In this document: positions 1-5,624 of the stretch, piece by piece
Layout: the number at the start of each line of letters is the position of its first letter
Numbering within the stretch: position 1 is the stretch's first letter
NCBI GenBank assembly: GCA_945875135.1
Contig: CAMCJO010000066.1
Coordinates: 1-9,041, forward strand
DNA: 9,041 bases
Origin: an uncultured Porphyromonas sp.
GTDB taxonomy: Bacteria; Bacteroidota; Bacteroidia; Bacteroidales; Porphyromonadaceae
Direction of reading: 5' to 3'
The notes under the pieces: generated by a model
Database searches by the model: none
What the model was told of the DNA's origin: nothing
The model's input: the letters and a program-made list of their open reading frames with translations, nothing else
Program-made: the position numbers and the translations under genes

Positions 1-320
1 CTATCTCCGGTAAAGCCGTTGATATGCGTACCACAATCTACGGAGATGATGTCTCCCTCACGCAGTATCTCTCGATCTGAAGGGATGCCATGCACCACGT
101 GATCATTGATCGAAGTACAGATACTAGCTGGGAAGCCGCCATAACCTAAGAACGCAGGAGTAGCCCCATGATCACATATAAACGTATAGGCGATCGTGTC
201 TAGCTGCTTGGTGCTAACCCCAGGAGCAATGTGCTTTGCCACCTCTCCCAAGGTCTCGCCAACGAGTCTGTTGGCCACACGCATCAGCTCTATCTCCTCT
301 GGTGTCTTTAGGTAAATCAT
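1..320 (-). CDS. map: Type I methionine aminopeptidase, 5' part (truncated by window edge)
   Basis: This metal-dependent cytosolic enzyme removes the initiator methionine from nascent proteins. The reading frame starts at ATG 320-318 (MIYLKTPEEIELMR) and stays open for 106 codons to the window edge. That is roughly 40% of a usual protein of about 250-260 residues. Visible active-site features are the VVHGIP motif, with the conserved His at residue 77, and two metal-binding aspartates at D95 (in SVDCGT) and D106 (in FTGD). By position they match H79, D97 and D108 of the E. coli enzyme. The remaining metal ligands (His, Glu, Glu) lie beyond the window. There is no N-terminal zinc-finger extension, so it is the short type I form. 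It follows secY after 43 nt on the same strand, the usual place for map in this cluster. I see no separate promoter in that gap, so cotranscription with secY is likely. Confidence 0.96.
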   Translation of the reverse strand, partial: MIYLKTPEEIELMRVANRLVGETLGEVAKHIAPGVSTKQLDTIAYTFICDHGATPAFLGYGGFPASICTSINDHVVHGIPSDREILREGDIISVDCGTHINGFTGD

Positions 321-363
321 CTATTCGAATATAATCAATTGAAACAACACTTCCTGTGGAGTA

Positions 364-1710
364 TCAATATGCTGACACAGAGCCCGTACGTCCCTTGATA
401 CGTCCACTCTTGAGTAGACCATCGTAGTGACGCATCAAGAGGTGACTCTCGACTTGCTGTAGGGTATCTAGGACGACACCTACGAGGATGAGCAGTGATG
501 TACCTCCAAAGAACTGTGCAAACGCCGAGCTAATACCCAGTATCTGAGCAAAGGCTGGCATAATAGCAACTAGTGCGAGGAAGAGTGCTCCCGGCAGTGT
601 GATACGATCCATGATACCATCGAGATAGTCTCGTGTACTACGCCCTGGCTTGACGCCTGGGATAAATCCATTGTTGCGCTTGAGGTCATCGGCCATCTGC
701 GTGGGGTTGATCGTAATCGCCGTATAGAAATAGGTGAAAAGGATGATCAACGTAGCAAAGATGAAGTTGTACCAGAAGCTTGTATTGTCTGACAATACCT
801 GGATAAAGCGTGAGGGCGTACCATCGCTTCCTGTGAAGTAGCTAGCCAGTGAGATAGGTATAAACATGATCGCCTGAGCGAAGATGATAGGCATCACGTT
901 GGCTGCATTCACCTTGAGAGGGATATACTGACGTGCACCTCCATACTGCTTATTACCCACTACACGCTTGGCATACTGCACGGGCACCTTGCGTGTACCC
1001 TGTACGAGTAGGATAGCTCCTGCAGTGACGAACAGTAGGAATACGATCTCAGCAAGAAATGCCACAAGTCCTCCCGATGAGCTGATGAGACGGTAGTTAA
1101 ACTCAGCTATCAGCGCATGAGGCAGACGAGCGATAATACCGATAAGGATGATGAATGAGATACCATTGCCGACACCCTTGTCTGTAATGCGCTCACCCAG
1201 CCAAAGGACAAACATACTGCCCGCAGCTAGTATGACGGTAGCAAATACACGATACATGAAGCCCGAAGGTAGCGACGCTCCAGCAGCGCGTAGCTGCATG
1301 TCTAGATTCAACAGATAGGCAGGAGCCTGAATCAAGAGGATCAGTACCGTCAGGTAGCGTGTCCACTGATTGATCTTGCGTCGTCCGCTCTCACCTTCTC
1401 GCTGCATCTTCTGCATGGAGGGGATGATGATCGCTGCCAGCTGCATCACGATACTTGCCGAGATGTAAGGCATGATACCTAGAGCAAATATCGAAGCATT
1501 GGAGAAGGCACCTCCCGAAAACATGTTGAGCAGTGCCATCAGACCTTCACTGGTCTGGCTGGCTAGACTGGTCAATGTATCGGGATTGACTCCAGGCAAT
1601 ACGACGAAGCTACCTAGTCGGTATATGACCACATACAGGATGGTGATGAGAATCCGCTTACGCAGATCCTCAATCTTCCATATATTCTTAATTGTATCTA
1701 CTAACCGCAT
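364..1710 (-). CDS. secY: Preprotein translocase channel subunit SecY
   Basis: SecY is the pore-forming inner-membrane subunit of SecYEG. It passes unfolded preproteins across the membrane and inserts membrane proteins. The 448-residue product has the family's normal length and ten recognisable membrane segments, roughly at residues 20-40, 73-95, 118-136, 152-171, 183-200, 213-237, 270-291, 313-333, 371-391 and 399-418. The plug region lies between the first two (about 45-70). The family signatures GIMPYISASIVMQL (78-91) and DKGVGNGISFIILIGI (177-192) are present. The C-terminal cytoplasmic tail carries the basic segment LLKSGRIKGRTG near 432-443. The gene starts 11 nt after rplO and ends with TGA, while most neighbours end with TAA. 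Its place at the end of the spc genes lets translocon supply follow ribosome supply. Confidence 0.99.
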   Translation of the reverse strand: MRLVDTIKNIWKIEDLRKRILITILYVVIYRLGSFVVLPGVNPDTLTSLASQTSEGLMALLNMFSGGAFSNASIFALGIMPYISASIVMQLAAIIIPSMQKMQREGESGRRKINQWTRYLTVLILLIQAPAYLLNLDMQLRAAGASLPSGFMYRVFATVILAAGSMFVLWLGERITDKGVGNGISFIILIGIIARLPHALIAEFNYRLISSSGGLVAFLAEIVFLLFVTAGAILLVQGTRKVPVQYAKRVVGNKQYGGARQYIPLKVNAANVMPIIFAQAIMFIPISLASYFTGSDGTPSRFIQVLSDNTSFWYNFIFATLIILFTYFYTAITINPTQMADDLKRNNGFIPGVKPGRSTRDYLDGIMDRITLPGALFLALVAIMPAFAQILGISSAFAQFFGGTSLLILVGVVLDTLQQVESHLLMRHYDGLLKSGRIKGRTGSVSAY

Positions 1711-1721
1711 ATCAGCTTATC

Positions 1722-2183
1722 TTATTGTATCGATCCTCCCTGAGCCTCGATGAGCTCCTTGGCACGTGCTGAGCAAGCGTCGGCCTCGACCTGTATGGAT
1801 CGAGTCAGCTCACCCTGTGCTAGGATCTTTACTAAATCATTACGTGAGGCTAGACCAGCAGCGACTAGTATATCCTTGGTGATGACGGCTGTCTCTGCTT
1901 GATTAGGGAAGAATGTAGTATCCTGTGCCAAGTGCTCGAGAGCTGCGAGGTTGACAGGACGATAGTCTACCCTATTGATGTTGTTGAAGCCAAACTTAGG
2001 TAGGCGACGCTGTATAGGCATCTGACCACCCTCAAATCCGACCTTATGCTTGTATCCAGAGCGAGACTTGGCTCCCTTGTGTCCACGTGTAGACGTACCA
2101 CCACGGCCAGAGCCCTGACCACGACCAATACGACGACGAGACTTGACAGAGCCCTCGGCTGGCTTAAGTGTAGATAAGTCCAT
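1722..2183 (-). CDS. rplO: 50S ribosomal protein L15 (uL15)
   Basis: L15 is a late-assembling large-subunit protein whose long basic N-terminal extension threads through 23S rRNA. The 153-residue product begins MDLSTLKPAEGS. It has the typical Gly/Arg/Lys-rich extension at about residues 11-50 (RRRIGRGQGSGRGGTSTRGH, then KSRSGYKHKVGFEGGQMPIQ). The conserved RRLPKFGF follows at 59-66, then the globular C-terminal domain. Length fits the family (about 145-150 residues). It lies 23 nt after rpmD and 11 nt before secY, the classical rpmD-rplO-secY order. Confidence 0.98.
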   Translation of the reverse strand: MDLSTLKPAEGSVKSRRRIGRGQGSGRGGTSTRGHKGAKSRSGYKHKVGFEGGQMPIQRRLPKFGFNNINRVDYRPVNLAALEHLAQDTTFFPNQAETAVITKDILVAAGLASRNDLVKILAQGELTRSIQVEADACSARAKELIEAQGGSIQ

Positions 2184-2206
2184 TGCTATTATCTGTCTAT
2201 ATTTTA

Positions 2207-2383
2207 TTACTCTACGACCTGAACCAAGTGGTGTACTTTGGCCACCATACCCCTGATCTGAGGGGTATCCTCATGCTCTACAATCTGGTGCATCTTGCGA
2301 AGACCTAGACCGTCGAGGGTGCGCTTCTGAGACTTGTTGCACCGTATGCGACTACGGACTTGCTCGATTCTGATTTTTGCCAT
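2207..2383 (-). CDS. rpmD: 50S ribosomal protein L30 (uL30)
   Basis: This short gene encodes 58 residues (MAKIRIEQVRSRIRCNKSQK...HHLVQVVE) and ends with TAA. L30 is a small two-stranded ferredoxin-like protein of the large subunit. The diagnostic middle region is TLDGLGLRKMHQIVEHEDTP (22-41), matching the bacterial L30 pattern TL..LGLRK....V...DTP, followed by IRGMVAKVHHLVQV at 43-56. The length is standard for bacterial L30. It sits 24 nt after rpsE and 23 nt before rplO, exactly where rpmD belongs in the spc operon. Confidence 0.97.
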   Translation of the reverse strand: MAKIRIEQVRSRIRCNKSQKRTLDGLGLRKMHQIVEHEDTPQIRGMVAKVHHLVQVVE

Positions 2384-2407
2384 AATACTCTTTACTTGTC
2401 TAGGTGA

Positions 2408-2926
2408 TTATCCTTTAAACACGCGCTCTACAGAGATACCTCTGCTCTGAGCAACCATCAAGGGGCTACGTAGCTCAGCAAGTGCTGCGATGGTGGCCTT
2501 GACGAGGTTGTGAGGGTTAGTCGACCCCTGACTCTTTGCAAGGACGTCTGTAACACCTACACTGTCTAGTACCGCACGCATAGCACCTCCAGCGATGACT
2601 CCCGAACCGGCAGAAGCTGGGCGCAGCAAGATGCGAGCACCACCGAAGCGACCGATCTGCTCATGAGGTATGGTGCCGTTGTGAATGGGTACGCGTATAA
2701 GATTCTTCTTAGCAGCCTCTACGCCCTTAGCGATGGCTGCAGGCACTTCGCTGGCACGACCCATACCATACCCTACGACGCCGTCCTCGTTACCGACGAC
2801 AACAATCGCAGCAAAGGTAAAGGTGCGACCACCTTTCGTGACCTTAGTTACTCGATTGATAGCTACTAGGCGATCCTTAAGATCTAGATCATTGGTAGCT
2901 GTGACTCTATTTGTTGCTATTGCCAT
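2408..2926 (-). CDS. rpsE: 30S ribosomal protein S5 (uS5)
   Basis: S5 lies on the back of the 30S subunit near the mRNA entry channel and takes part in decoding fidelity and in unwinding mRNA. The 172-residue product has the N-terminal double-stranded-RNA-binding-like domain, with [19 protein letters not shown] at 18-36. The basic loop VTKGG corresponds to the site of spectinomycin-resistance changes in E. coli S5. The [11 protein letters not shown] motif is at 52-62. The C-terminal domain contains [20 protein letters not shown] (102-121), and the sequence ends [12 protein letters not shown]. There is no internal disruption. It starts 15 nt after rplR and is followed by rpmD after 24 nt. Confidence 0.99.
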   Translation of the reverse strand: MAIATNRVTATNDLDLKDRLVAINRVTKVTKGGRTFTFAAIVVVGNEDGVVGYGMGRASEVPAAIAKGVEAAKKNLIRVPIHNGTIPHEQIGRFGGARILLRPASAGSGVIAGGAMRAVLDSVGVTDVLAKSQGSTNPHNLVKATIAALAELRSPLMVAQSRGISVERVFKG

Positions 2927-2941
2927 GATGTGCTCTATGAT

Positions 2942-3286
2942 TTAGAATTTAAGACCTCCTGTACGAGCTGCATCTGCTAGCTCCTTGACACGACCATGAT
3001 AGAGATATCCATTACGATCGAAAACTACTGTATCAATGCCAGCAGCCAGAGCTACACGAGCTATCTCCTGTCCTACCTGAGCGGCTACCTCCTTCTTAGT
3101 ACCAGAGGTCTCCATCTTGAGTGAGGAGGCACTCGCTAGGGTGCGTCCTTCTATATCGTCGATGACCTGTGCGTAGATCTGCTTATTGCTTCTGAACACA
3201 GACAGACGTGGTCTCTGAGATGTACCACTTATCTTGCCACGCACACGTGTCTTGATGTGCTTTCTTCTTTGTGCTTTCTTGTTCAT
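2942..3286 (-). CDS. rplR: 50S ribosomal protein L18 (uL18)
   Basis: L18 binds 5S rRNA and, together with L5, anchors it in the central protuberance of the 50S subunit. The 114-residue product has the basic N-terminus [20 protein letters not shown], then [20 protein letters not shown] (25-44) and [20 protein letters not shown] (89-108), both strongly characteristic of bacterial L18. Length is close to the E. coli protein (117). It lies between rplF (30 nt upstream) and rpsE (15 nt downstream), as expected for the spc operon. The other 5S-binding protein, L5, is encoded in the same window at 5068-5622. Confidence 0.98.
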   Translation of the reverse strand: MNKKAQRRKHIKTRVRGKISGTSQRPRLSVFRSNKQIYAQVIDDIEGRTLASASSLKMETSGTKKEVAAQVGQEIARVALAAGIDTVVFDRNGYLYHGRVKELADAARTGGLKF

Positions 3287-3316
3287 ATGACTCTTTACTT
3301 AGATAGTGGATACGAC

Positions 3317-3868
3317 TTACTTACCAGCTGTCTTACCAGACTTGCGGCGTACCTCCTCACCGAGGAAGCGAACACCCTTACCCTTGTAAGGCTCTGGCTT
3401 GCGGAATGAACGAATCTTAGCACAGACCTGTCCTAGTAGCTGCTTGTCGCAAGACTTTAGGATGATCTTAGGGGTCTGATTACGCACCATCTGCGTCTCG
3501 ATCTTGATCTCGTCTGGCAGTACCAGATAGATGGCGTGTGTAAAGCCTAGTGATAGCTCTAGGATCTGCCCCTGATTGGCAGCACGGTAACCGACGCCTA
3601 TTAGTTCGAGCGTCTGGGTGAACTCTTCGTGTACACCCGTCACCATGTTATGGATTAGCTGACGGTAGAGACCGTGCAGTGAGCGCTCCTGACGCTCATC
3701 TGAGTGACGTGTGAGTGTGATCTCGCCGTCCTCGACTGAGACCTCGATACGAGGATCTATATATTGCTTGAGCTCACCCTTGGGGCCCTTTACTGTTACG
3801 TAGTGATCCTCCTGAGAGACGGTCACGCCCTGTGGTATAGCTATGGGTAGTTTACCTATTCTAGACAT
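3317..3868 (-). CDS. rplF: 50S ribosomal protein L6 (uL6)
   Basis: L6 is a two-domain large-subunit protein near the factor-binding site and the sarcin-ricin loop. The 183-residue product starts MSRIGKLPIAIPQGV, the usual L6 N-terminus, and contains two tandem copies of the L6 fold (about 1-80 and 81-165). The family signature PEPYKGKGVRFLGEEV (158-173) lies at the C-terminus, followed by the basic tail RRKSGKTAGK. Length is near the E. coli value (177). It starts 21 nt after rpsH. No good Shine-Dalgarno sequence precedes the ATG; the gap instead contains a CCTCCTT run on the coding strand (see findings). Confidence 0.99.
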   Translation of the reverse strand: MSRIGKLPIAIPQGVTVSQEDHYVTVKGPKGELKQYIDPRIEVSVEDGEITLTRHSDERQERSLHGLYRQLIHNMVTGVHEEFTQTLELIGVGYRAANQGQILELSLGFTHAIYLVLPDEIKIETQMVRNQTPKIILKSCDKQLLGQVCAKIRSFRKPEPYKGKGVRFLGEEVRRKSGKTAGK

Positions 3869-3889
3869 ATTGCTTTGCTATAAGGAGGA

Positions 3890-4285
3890 TTAATATACAT
3901 AACATAGTACCTCACCACCGATCTTGAGCTCACGAGCCTCTTTGTCTGTCATGACGCCGTGAGATGTAGATAGGATGGCGATACCTAGTCCATTGAGTAC
4001 GCGAGGCATATCTTTGTAGCCTACATACTTACGTAAGCCTGGGCGTGAGACACGCTTGAGGCACTTGATTGCATTGACCTTGTTAGAGAGGTCATACTTG
4101 AGGGCGACCTTGATGGTTCCTTTGCATCCCTCCTCCTCAAACATATAGTTGAGGATGTAGCCCTTGTCAAAGAGGATCTTGGTGATGTCCTTCTTGATGT
4201 TGCTAGCTGGGATTTCTACCACACGGTGACCCGCTTTGATTGCATTGCGCAATCGGGTGAGATAATCTGCTATTGGATCTGTCAT
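3890..4285 (-). CDS. rpsH: 30S ribosomal protein S8 (uS8)
   Basis: S8 binds 16S rRNA helix 21 directly and is essential for assembly of the 30S platform. In E. coli it is also the translational repressor of the spc operon. The 131-residue product starts MTDPIADYLTRLRNAIKAGH, a textbook S8 start. The RNA-binding C-terminal signature STSHGVMTDKEARELKIGGE is at 106-125 and the end is VLCYVY. Length matches E. coli S8 (130). Unlike the usual 10-30 nt spacing after rpsN, here S8 is preceded by 488 nt with its own candidate promoter and a long leader, so it is the first gene of a second transcription unit. No strong Shine-Dalgarno sequence directly precedes the ATG; the bases just before it are A/T-rich (CTTAATACACA). 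Confidence 0.99.
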   Translation of the reverse strand: MTDPIADYLTRLRNAIKAGHRVVEIPASNIKKDITKILFDKGYILNYMFEEEGCKGTIKVALKYDLSNKVNAIKCLKRVSRPGLRKYVGYKDMPRVLNGLGIAILSTSHGVMTDKEARELKIGGEVLCYVY

Positions 4286-4327
4286 TGTGTATTAAGATTA
4301 AATTGATCTGGAGGGTTCCTAACTGAC

Positions 4328-4360
4328 TTATAGCTCCTCTCCGAGGTATCGTCTACTCAT
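4328..4360 (-). other. Possible 10-codon leader ORF (MSRRYLGEEL)
   Basis: The ATG at 4360-4358 opens a frame of ten codons ending in TAA. A GGAGG sequence (4376-4372) lies 11 nt upstream, the best SD-like spacing in this leader. It begins directly after the TAG stop of another mini-ORF (4361-4405). A frame this short can arise by chance and I recognise no family. It ends 42 nt before the rpsH start. If translated, it would place a ribosome over the 3' part of the leader. Confidence 0.2.
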
Positions 4361-4405
4361 CTATCTTAAGACCTCCACTCCTTGCATGAAGGAGGTGATC
4401 ATCAT
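4361..4405 (-). other. Possible 14-codon leader ORF (MMITSFMQGVEVLR)
   Basis: This frame runs from ATG 4405-4403 to TAG 4363-4361, and the next base begins the ATG of the 10-codon frame at 4360. It covers the whole anti-SD-like hairpin, so ribosomes translating it would melt that structure. No convincing ribosome binding site precedes it (upstream bases are CTATAACTAT). It may be chance; it is listed because of the exact stop-start abutment and its overlap with the hairpin. Confidence 0.15.
4371..4400 (-). promoter_or_regulatory. Anti-Shine-Dalgarno-like hairpin in rpsH leader
   Basis: On the coding strand this segment contains GATCACCTCCTT, which copies the conserved 3' end of 16S rRNA; CACCTCCTT is the universal core. 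It is followed after the loop CATGC by AAGGAG. The pair CTCCTT/AAGGAG forms a perfect 6-bp stem (4389-4394 with 4378-4383). The same CTCC bases can instead pair with a second purine run: ACCTCC (4391-4396) with GGAGGT (4371-4376), also 6 bp. The two pairings exclude one another, the arrangement expected of a switch that hides or exposes an SD-like sequence. The sequence match and pairings are seen directly; any regulatory role is inferred. Confidence 0.5.
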
Positions 4406-4484
4406 ATAGTTATAGAGTCACGAGTACCGAGGTCGAGAGCCGTAAGAGACAGGCTACCCCAGACAATATTTAATTGATTCGCTG

Positions 4485-4535
4485 TCAGTCATCGCCCCAT
4501 GCTCTCACTCCAAAGAGTGCGAGCATCTCATACAT
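4485..4535 (-). other. Possible 16-codon leader ORF (MYEMLALFGVRAWGDD)
   Basis: The ATG at 4535-4533 opens a 16-codon frame ending in TGA, about 35 nt downstream of the predicted transcript start. The upstream sequence CAGGGAAA is only a poor ribosome binding site. The frame spans the whole 12-bp hairpin at 4499-4526, a leader-peptide-plus-hairpin arrangement. It has no run of identical or rare codons of the kind used in amino-acid attenuators. It could be a chance frame. Confidence 0.2.
4499..4526 (-). promoter_or_regulatory. Strong hairpin in rpsH leader
   Basis: On the coding strand ATGCTCGCACTC pairs with GAGTGAGAGCAT around a TTTG loop. That makes 12 positions with one internal G-A mismatch and 11 Watson-Crick pairs. 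No T-run follows on either strand (GGGGCGATG on the coding strand), so it is not a simple intrinsic terminator. It lies about 45-70 nt into the predicted leader. It may be a protein-binding or mRNA-stabilising element, but this is inference. Confidence 0.55.
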
Positions 4536-4576
4536 TTTCCCTGTTTAGAGGAGATATATGAGAGGACAATTCTAGG

Positions 4577-4610
4577 CAAAGATACAAATAGTCTAGATAC
4601 TATGAAAACT
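4577..4610 (-). promoter_or_regulatory. Bacteroidota-type promoter for rpsH and downstream genes
   Basis: On the coding strand TATCTTTG (4584-4577) is a perfect match to the TAnnTTTG -7 box used by the primary sigma factor of Bacteroidota. Exactly 19 nt upstream of it is a T-rich -33-like element, AGTTTTC (4610-4604). The -33 box is not the ideal TTTG/TTG, so strength is uncertain. Transcription would start around 4573-4570. It is the only match to this motif in the window that is both intergenic and has a plausible -33 partner. It would drive rpsH through secY and map independently of the S10-spc promoter upstream. Confidence 0.65.
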
Positions 4611-4625
4611 TTCGGAGCCTGTCAG

Positions 4626-4665
4626 GAGCATATCGCACCTGCCAGACAGGCGGTGTACGATGCTC
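4626..4665 (-). other. Long bulged hairpin upstream of rpsH promoter
   Basis: The coding-strand RNA would fold as GAGCAT, CG, CACC and GCC pairing with GGC, GGTG, CG and ATGCTC. This gives 15 base pairs with three small bulges (TA, A and AT) and a five-base TGTCT loop. It lies between rpsN and the promoter, so it belongs to the 3' end of the upstream transcript. No T-run follows directly; the next is GTTTTC about 16 nt further on. A competing pairing, GCCTGTC with GACAGGC (4645-4651 with 4617-4623), overlaps it. It may be a weak terminator, processing site or 3' stabiliser. Confidence 0.5.
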
Positions 4666-4701
4666 TAACTCGCTCTCAGCGTAGTATATCTAAGCCCTAT
4701 A

Positions 4702-4737
4702 ACTCTCTATAGATGACTTGCATCTCTCTATGAGAGT
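4702..4737 (-). other. Hairpin downstream of rpsN
   Basis: Starting 36 nt after the rpsN stop, coding-strand ACTCTC pairs with GAGAGT (6 bp). Inside, AGATG pairs with CATCT around CAAGT (5 bp). An alternative extension of the outer stem by ATAG/CTAT gives 10 bp with one bulge. What follows is TATAGGGC, not a T-run, so it does not look like an intrinsic terminator. It could protect or define the 3' end of the rpsN-side mRNA. Confidence 0.4.
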
Positions 4738-4773
4738 TTCTGTCCTCGTAGATGGGTGTCGACGAGAGATTTT

Positions 4774-5052
4774 TTACCAGCTGGCTTTCTTCACCCCTGG
4801 GATAAGACCAGCAGAAGCCATCTCGCGGAACTGGATACGGCTGATGCCAAATTGTCTCATATAACCCTTGGGACGTCCCGTGATCTTGCAGCGGTTGTGC
4901 AGACGCACAGACGAAGAGTTGCGAGGTAGTGTCTGTAGCTTCTGCAGAGACTCATAGTCTCCAGCAGCTTTGAGCTCAGCACGACGCTTCGCATACTTCT
5001 GAACGAGCTTCTGGCGCTTGACCTCACGGGCCTTCATTGATTCTTTTGCCAT
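4774..5052 (-). CDS. rpsN: 30S ribosomal protein S14 (uS14), zinc-free long form
   Basis: S14 sits in the head of the 30S subunit and is added late in assembly. The 92-residue product starts [20 protein letters not shown] and ends with the invariant block [20 protein letters not shown] (66-85) and GVKKASW. It is the long form. The two CxxC zinc-binding pairs of the short (about 61-residue) S14 are absent; the only Cys is in [15 protein letters not shown]. Such forms do not need zinc. It follows rplE after 15 nt. After its TAA comes the unusual 488-nt gap, so rpsN may be the last gene fully served by the upstream promoter, or readthrough may occur. Confidence 0.98.
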   Translation of the reverse strand: MAKESMKAREVKRQKLVQKYAKRRAELKAAGDYESLQKLQTLPRNSSSVRLHNRCKITGRPKGYMRQFGISRIQFREMASAGLIPGVKKASW

Positions 5053-5067
5053 AAACCTATATGTATC

Positions 5068-5622
5068 TTACTTATTAGTAGTACGGAAGGGAAGTCCAAA
5101 TCGCTTGAGTAGCTCGAAGCCCTCCTCATCGGTAGGAGCCGAGGTTACAAAAGTGATGTTCATTCCTAGTATCTTCGTGATACTATCGAGGTTGATCTCA
5201 GGGAAGATGATCTGCTCTGAGATGCCTAGCGTATAGTTACCACGACCATCCAGCTTAGAGTTGATACCCTTGAAGTCACGGATACGTGGGAGTGCGACAC
5301 GTACGAGACGCTCGAGGAACTCGTACATACGGTCACCACGCAGTGTCACCATGACACCGATAGGCATCTGCTTACGCAGCTTGAAGTTGGATATATCTTT
5401 GCGAGAGTATGTTGCTACTGCCTTCTGTCCGGTGATCTGTGTGAGCTCATCGATTGCGACGTCGATGATCTTCTTGTCACCCGTAGCCATGCCCAGGCCT
5501 TGATTGATGACGATCTTCTCTAGGCGAGGCACCTGCATGCTACTCTTGTAGGCAAAGTGCTTCATCAGATCGGGAGCGATCTGCTCGTTGTATAGCTTCT
5601 TAAGATTTACTGTCAGTGCCAT
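5068..5622 (-). CDS. rplE: 50S ribosomal protein L5 (uL5)
   Basis: L5 binds 5S rRNA in the central protuberance of the large subunit and touches P-site tRNA. The 184-residue product has the diagnostic N-terminal segment [14 protein letters not shown] (31-44), then [20 protein letters not shown] (65-84) and [10 protein letters not shown] (87-96). The stretch [20 protein letters not shown] (116-135) corresponds to the P-site loop region, and the end is [13 protein letters not shown]. Length is as in other bacteria (about 179-185). It is almost contiguous with rplX (2 nt gap), suggesting translational coupling, and is followed by rpsN after 15 nt. Confidence 0.99.
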   Translation of the reverse strand: MALTVNLKKLYNEQIAPDLMKHFAYKSSMQVPRLEKIVINQGLGMATGDKKIIDVAIDELTQITGQKAVATYSRKDISNFKLRKQMPIGVMVTLRGDRMYEFLERLVRVALPRIRDFKGINSKLDGRGNYTLGISEQIIFPEINLDSITKILGMNITFVTSAPTDEEGFELLKRFGLPFRTTNK

Positions 5623-5624
5623 AG

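Larger units (their letters stand above)
4286..4773 (-). promoter_or_regulatory. Long rpsN-rpsH intergenic region: promoter plus structured leader
   Basis: This is the only stretch over 300 nt without a recognisable protein gene, and it falls inside a cluster where all other gaps are 2-43 nt. On the coding (minus) strand it reads as two parts. Right of the promoter (4773-4611) are two hairpins just downstream of the rpsN stop. Left of it (about 4572-4286) is a probable 285-nt leader of rpsH with a strong hairpin (4499-4526), an anti-Shine-Dalgarno-like hairpin (4371-4400) and three possible mini-ORFs. I saw no tRNA, transposase remnant, terminal inverted repeat or CRISPR-like repeat in it. 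It probably allows the downstream half of the cluster (rpsH to map) to be expressed and controlled separately. That role is inferred. Confidence 0.7.

Noticed and set aside
321..363. Possible promoter in the secY-map gap (TATATTCG resembles a -7 box)
   Set aside because: Two mismatches fall in the TTTG part and no -33 element lies at 19-21 nt; cotranscription with secY is simpler.
1472..1753. Open frame of 93 codons on the plus strand across the secY start
   Set aside because: It is fully antisense to secY and the rplO-secY junction, has no recognisable family and no Bacteroidota-type promoter, and is the shadow expected from a well-conserved gene.
1988..1998. Match to the TAnnTTTG box on the minus strand inside rplO (TAAGTTTG)
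   Set aside because: It lies inside coding sequence and has no -33-like element at the right distance; a chance match.
2813..2821. Match to the TAnnTTTG box on the minus strand inside rpsE (TACCTTTG)
   Set aside because: It is internal to the gene with no suitable -33 element; a chance match.
2685..2945. Plus-strand open frames opposite rpsE (also 2663-2869)
   Set aside because: They are antisense to a complete and unmistakable S5 gene; composition and predicted proteins show nothing coherent.
4499..4526. Intrinsic terminator on either strand
   Set aside because: The stem is strong, but the following bases are GGGGCGATG on the minus strand and CTCATACATTTTCC on the plus strand, with no immediate T-run.
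4286..4773. tRNA gene or insertion-element remnant in the long gap
   Set aside because: I found no T-loop GGTTCGAATCC-type sequence, no cloverleaf arms, no terminal inverted repeats, no target duplication and no transposase fragment.
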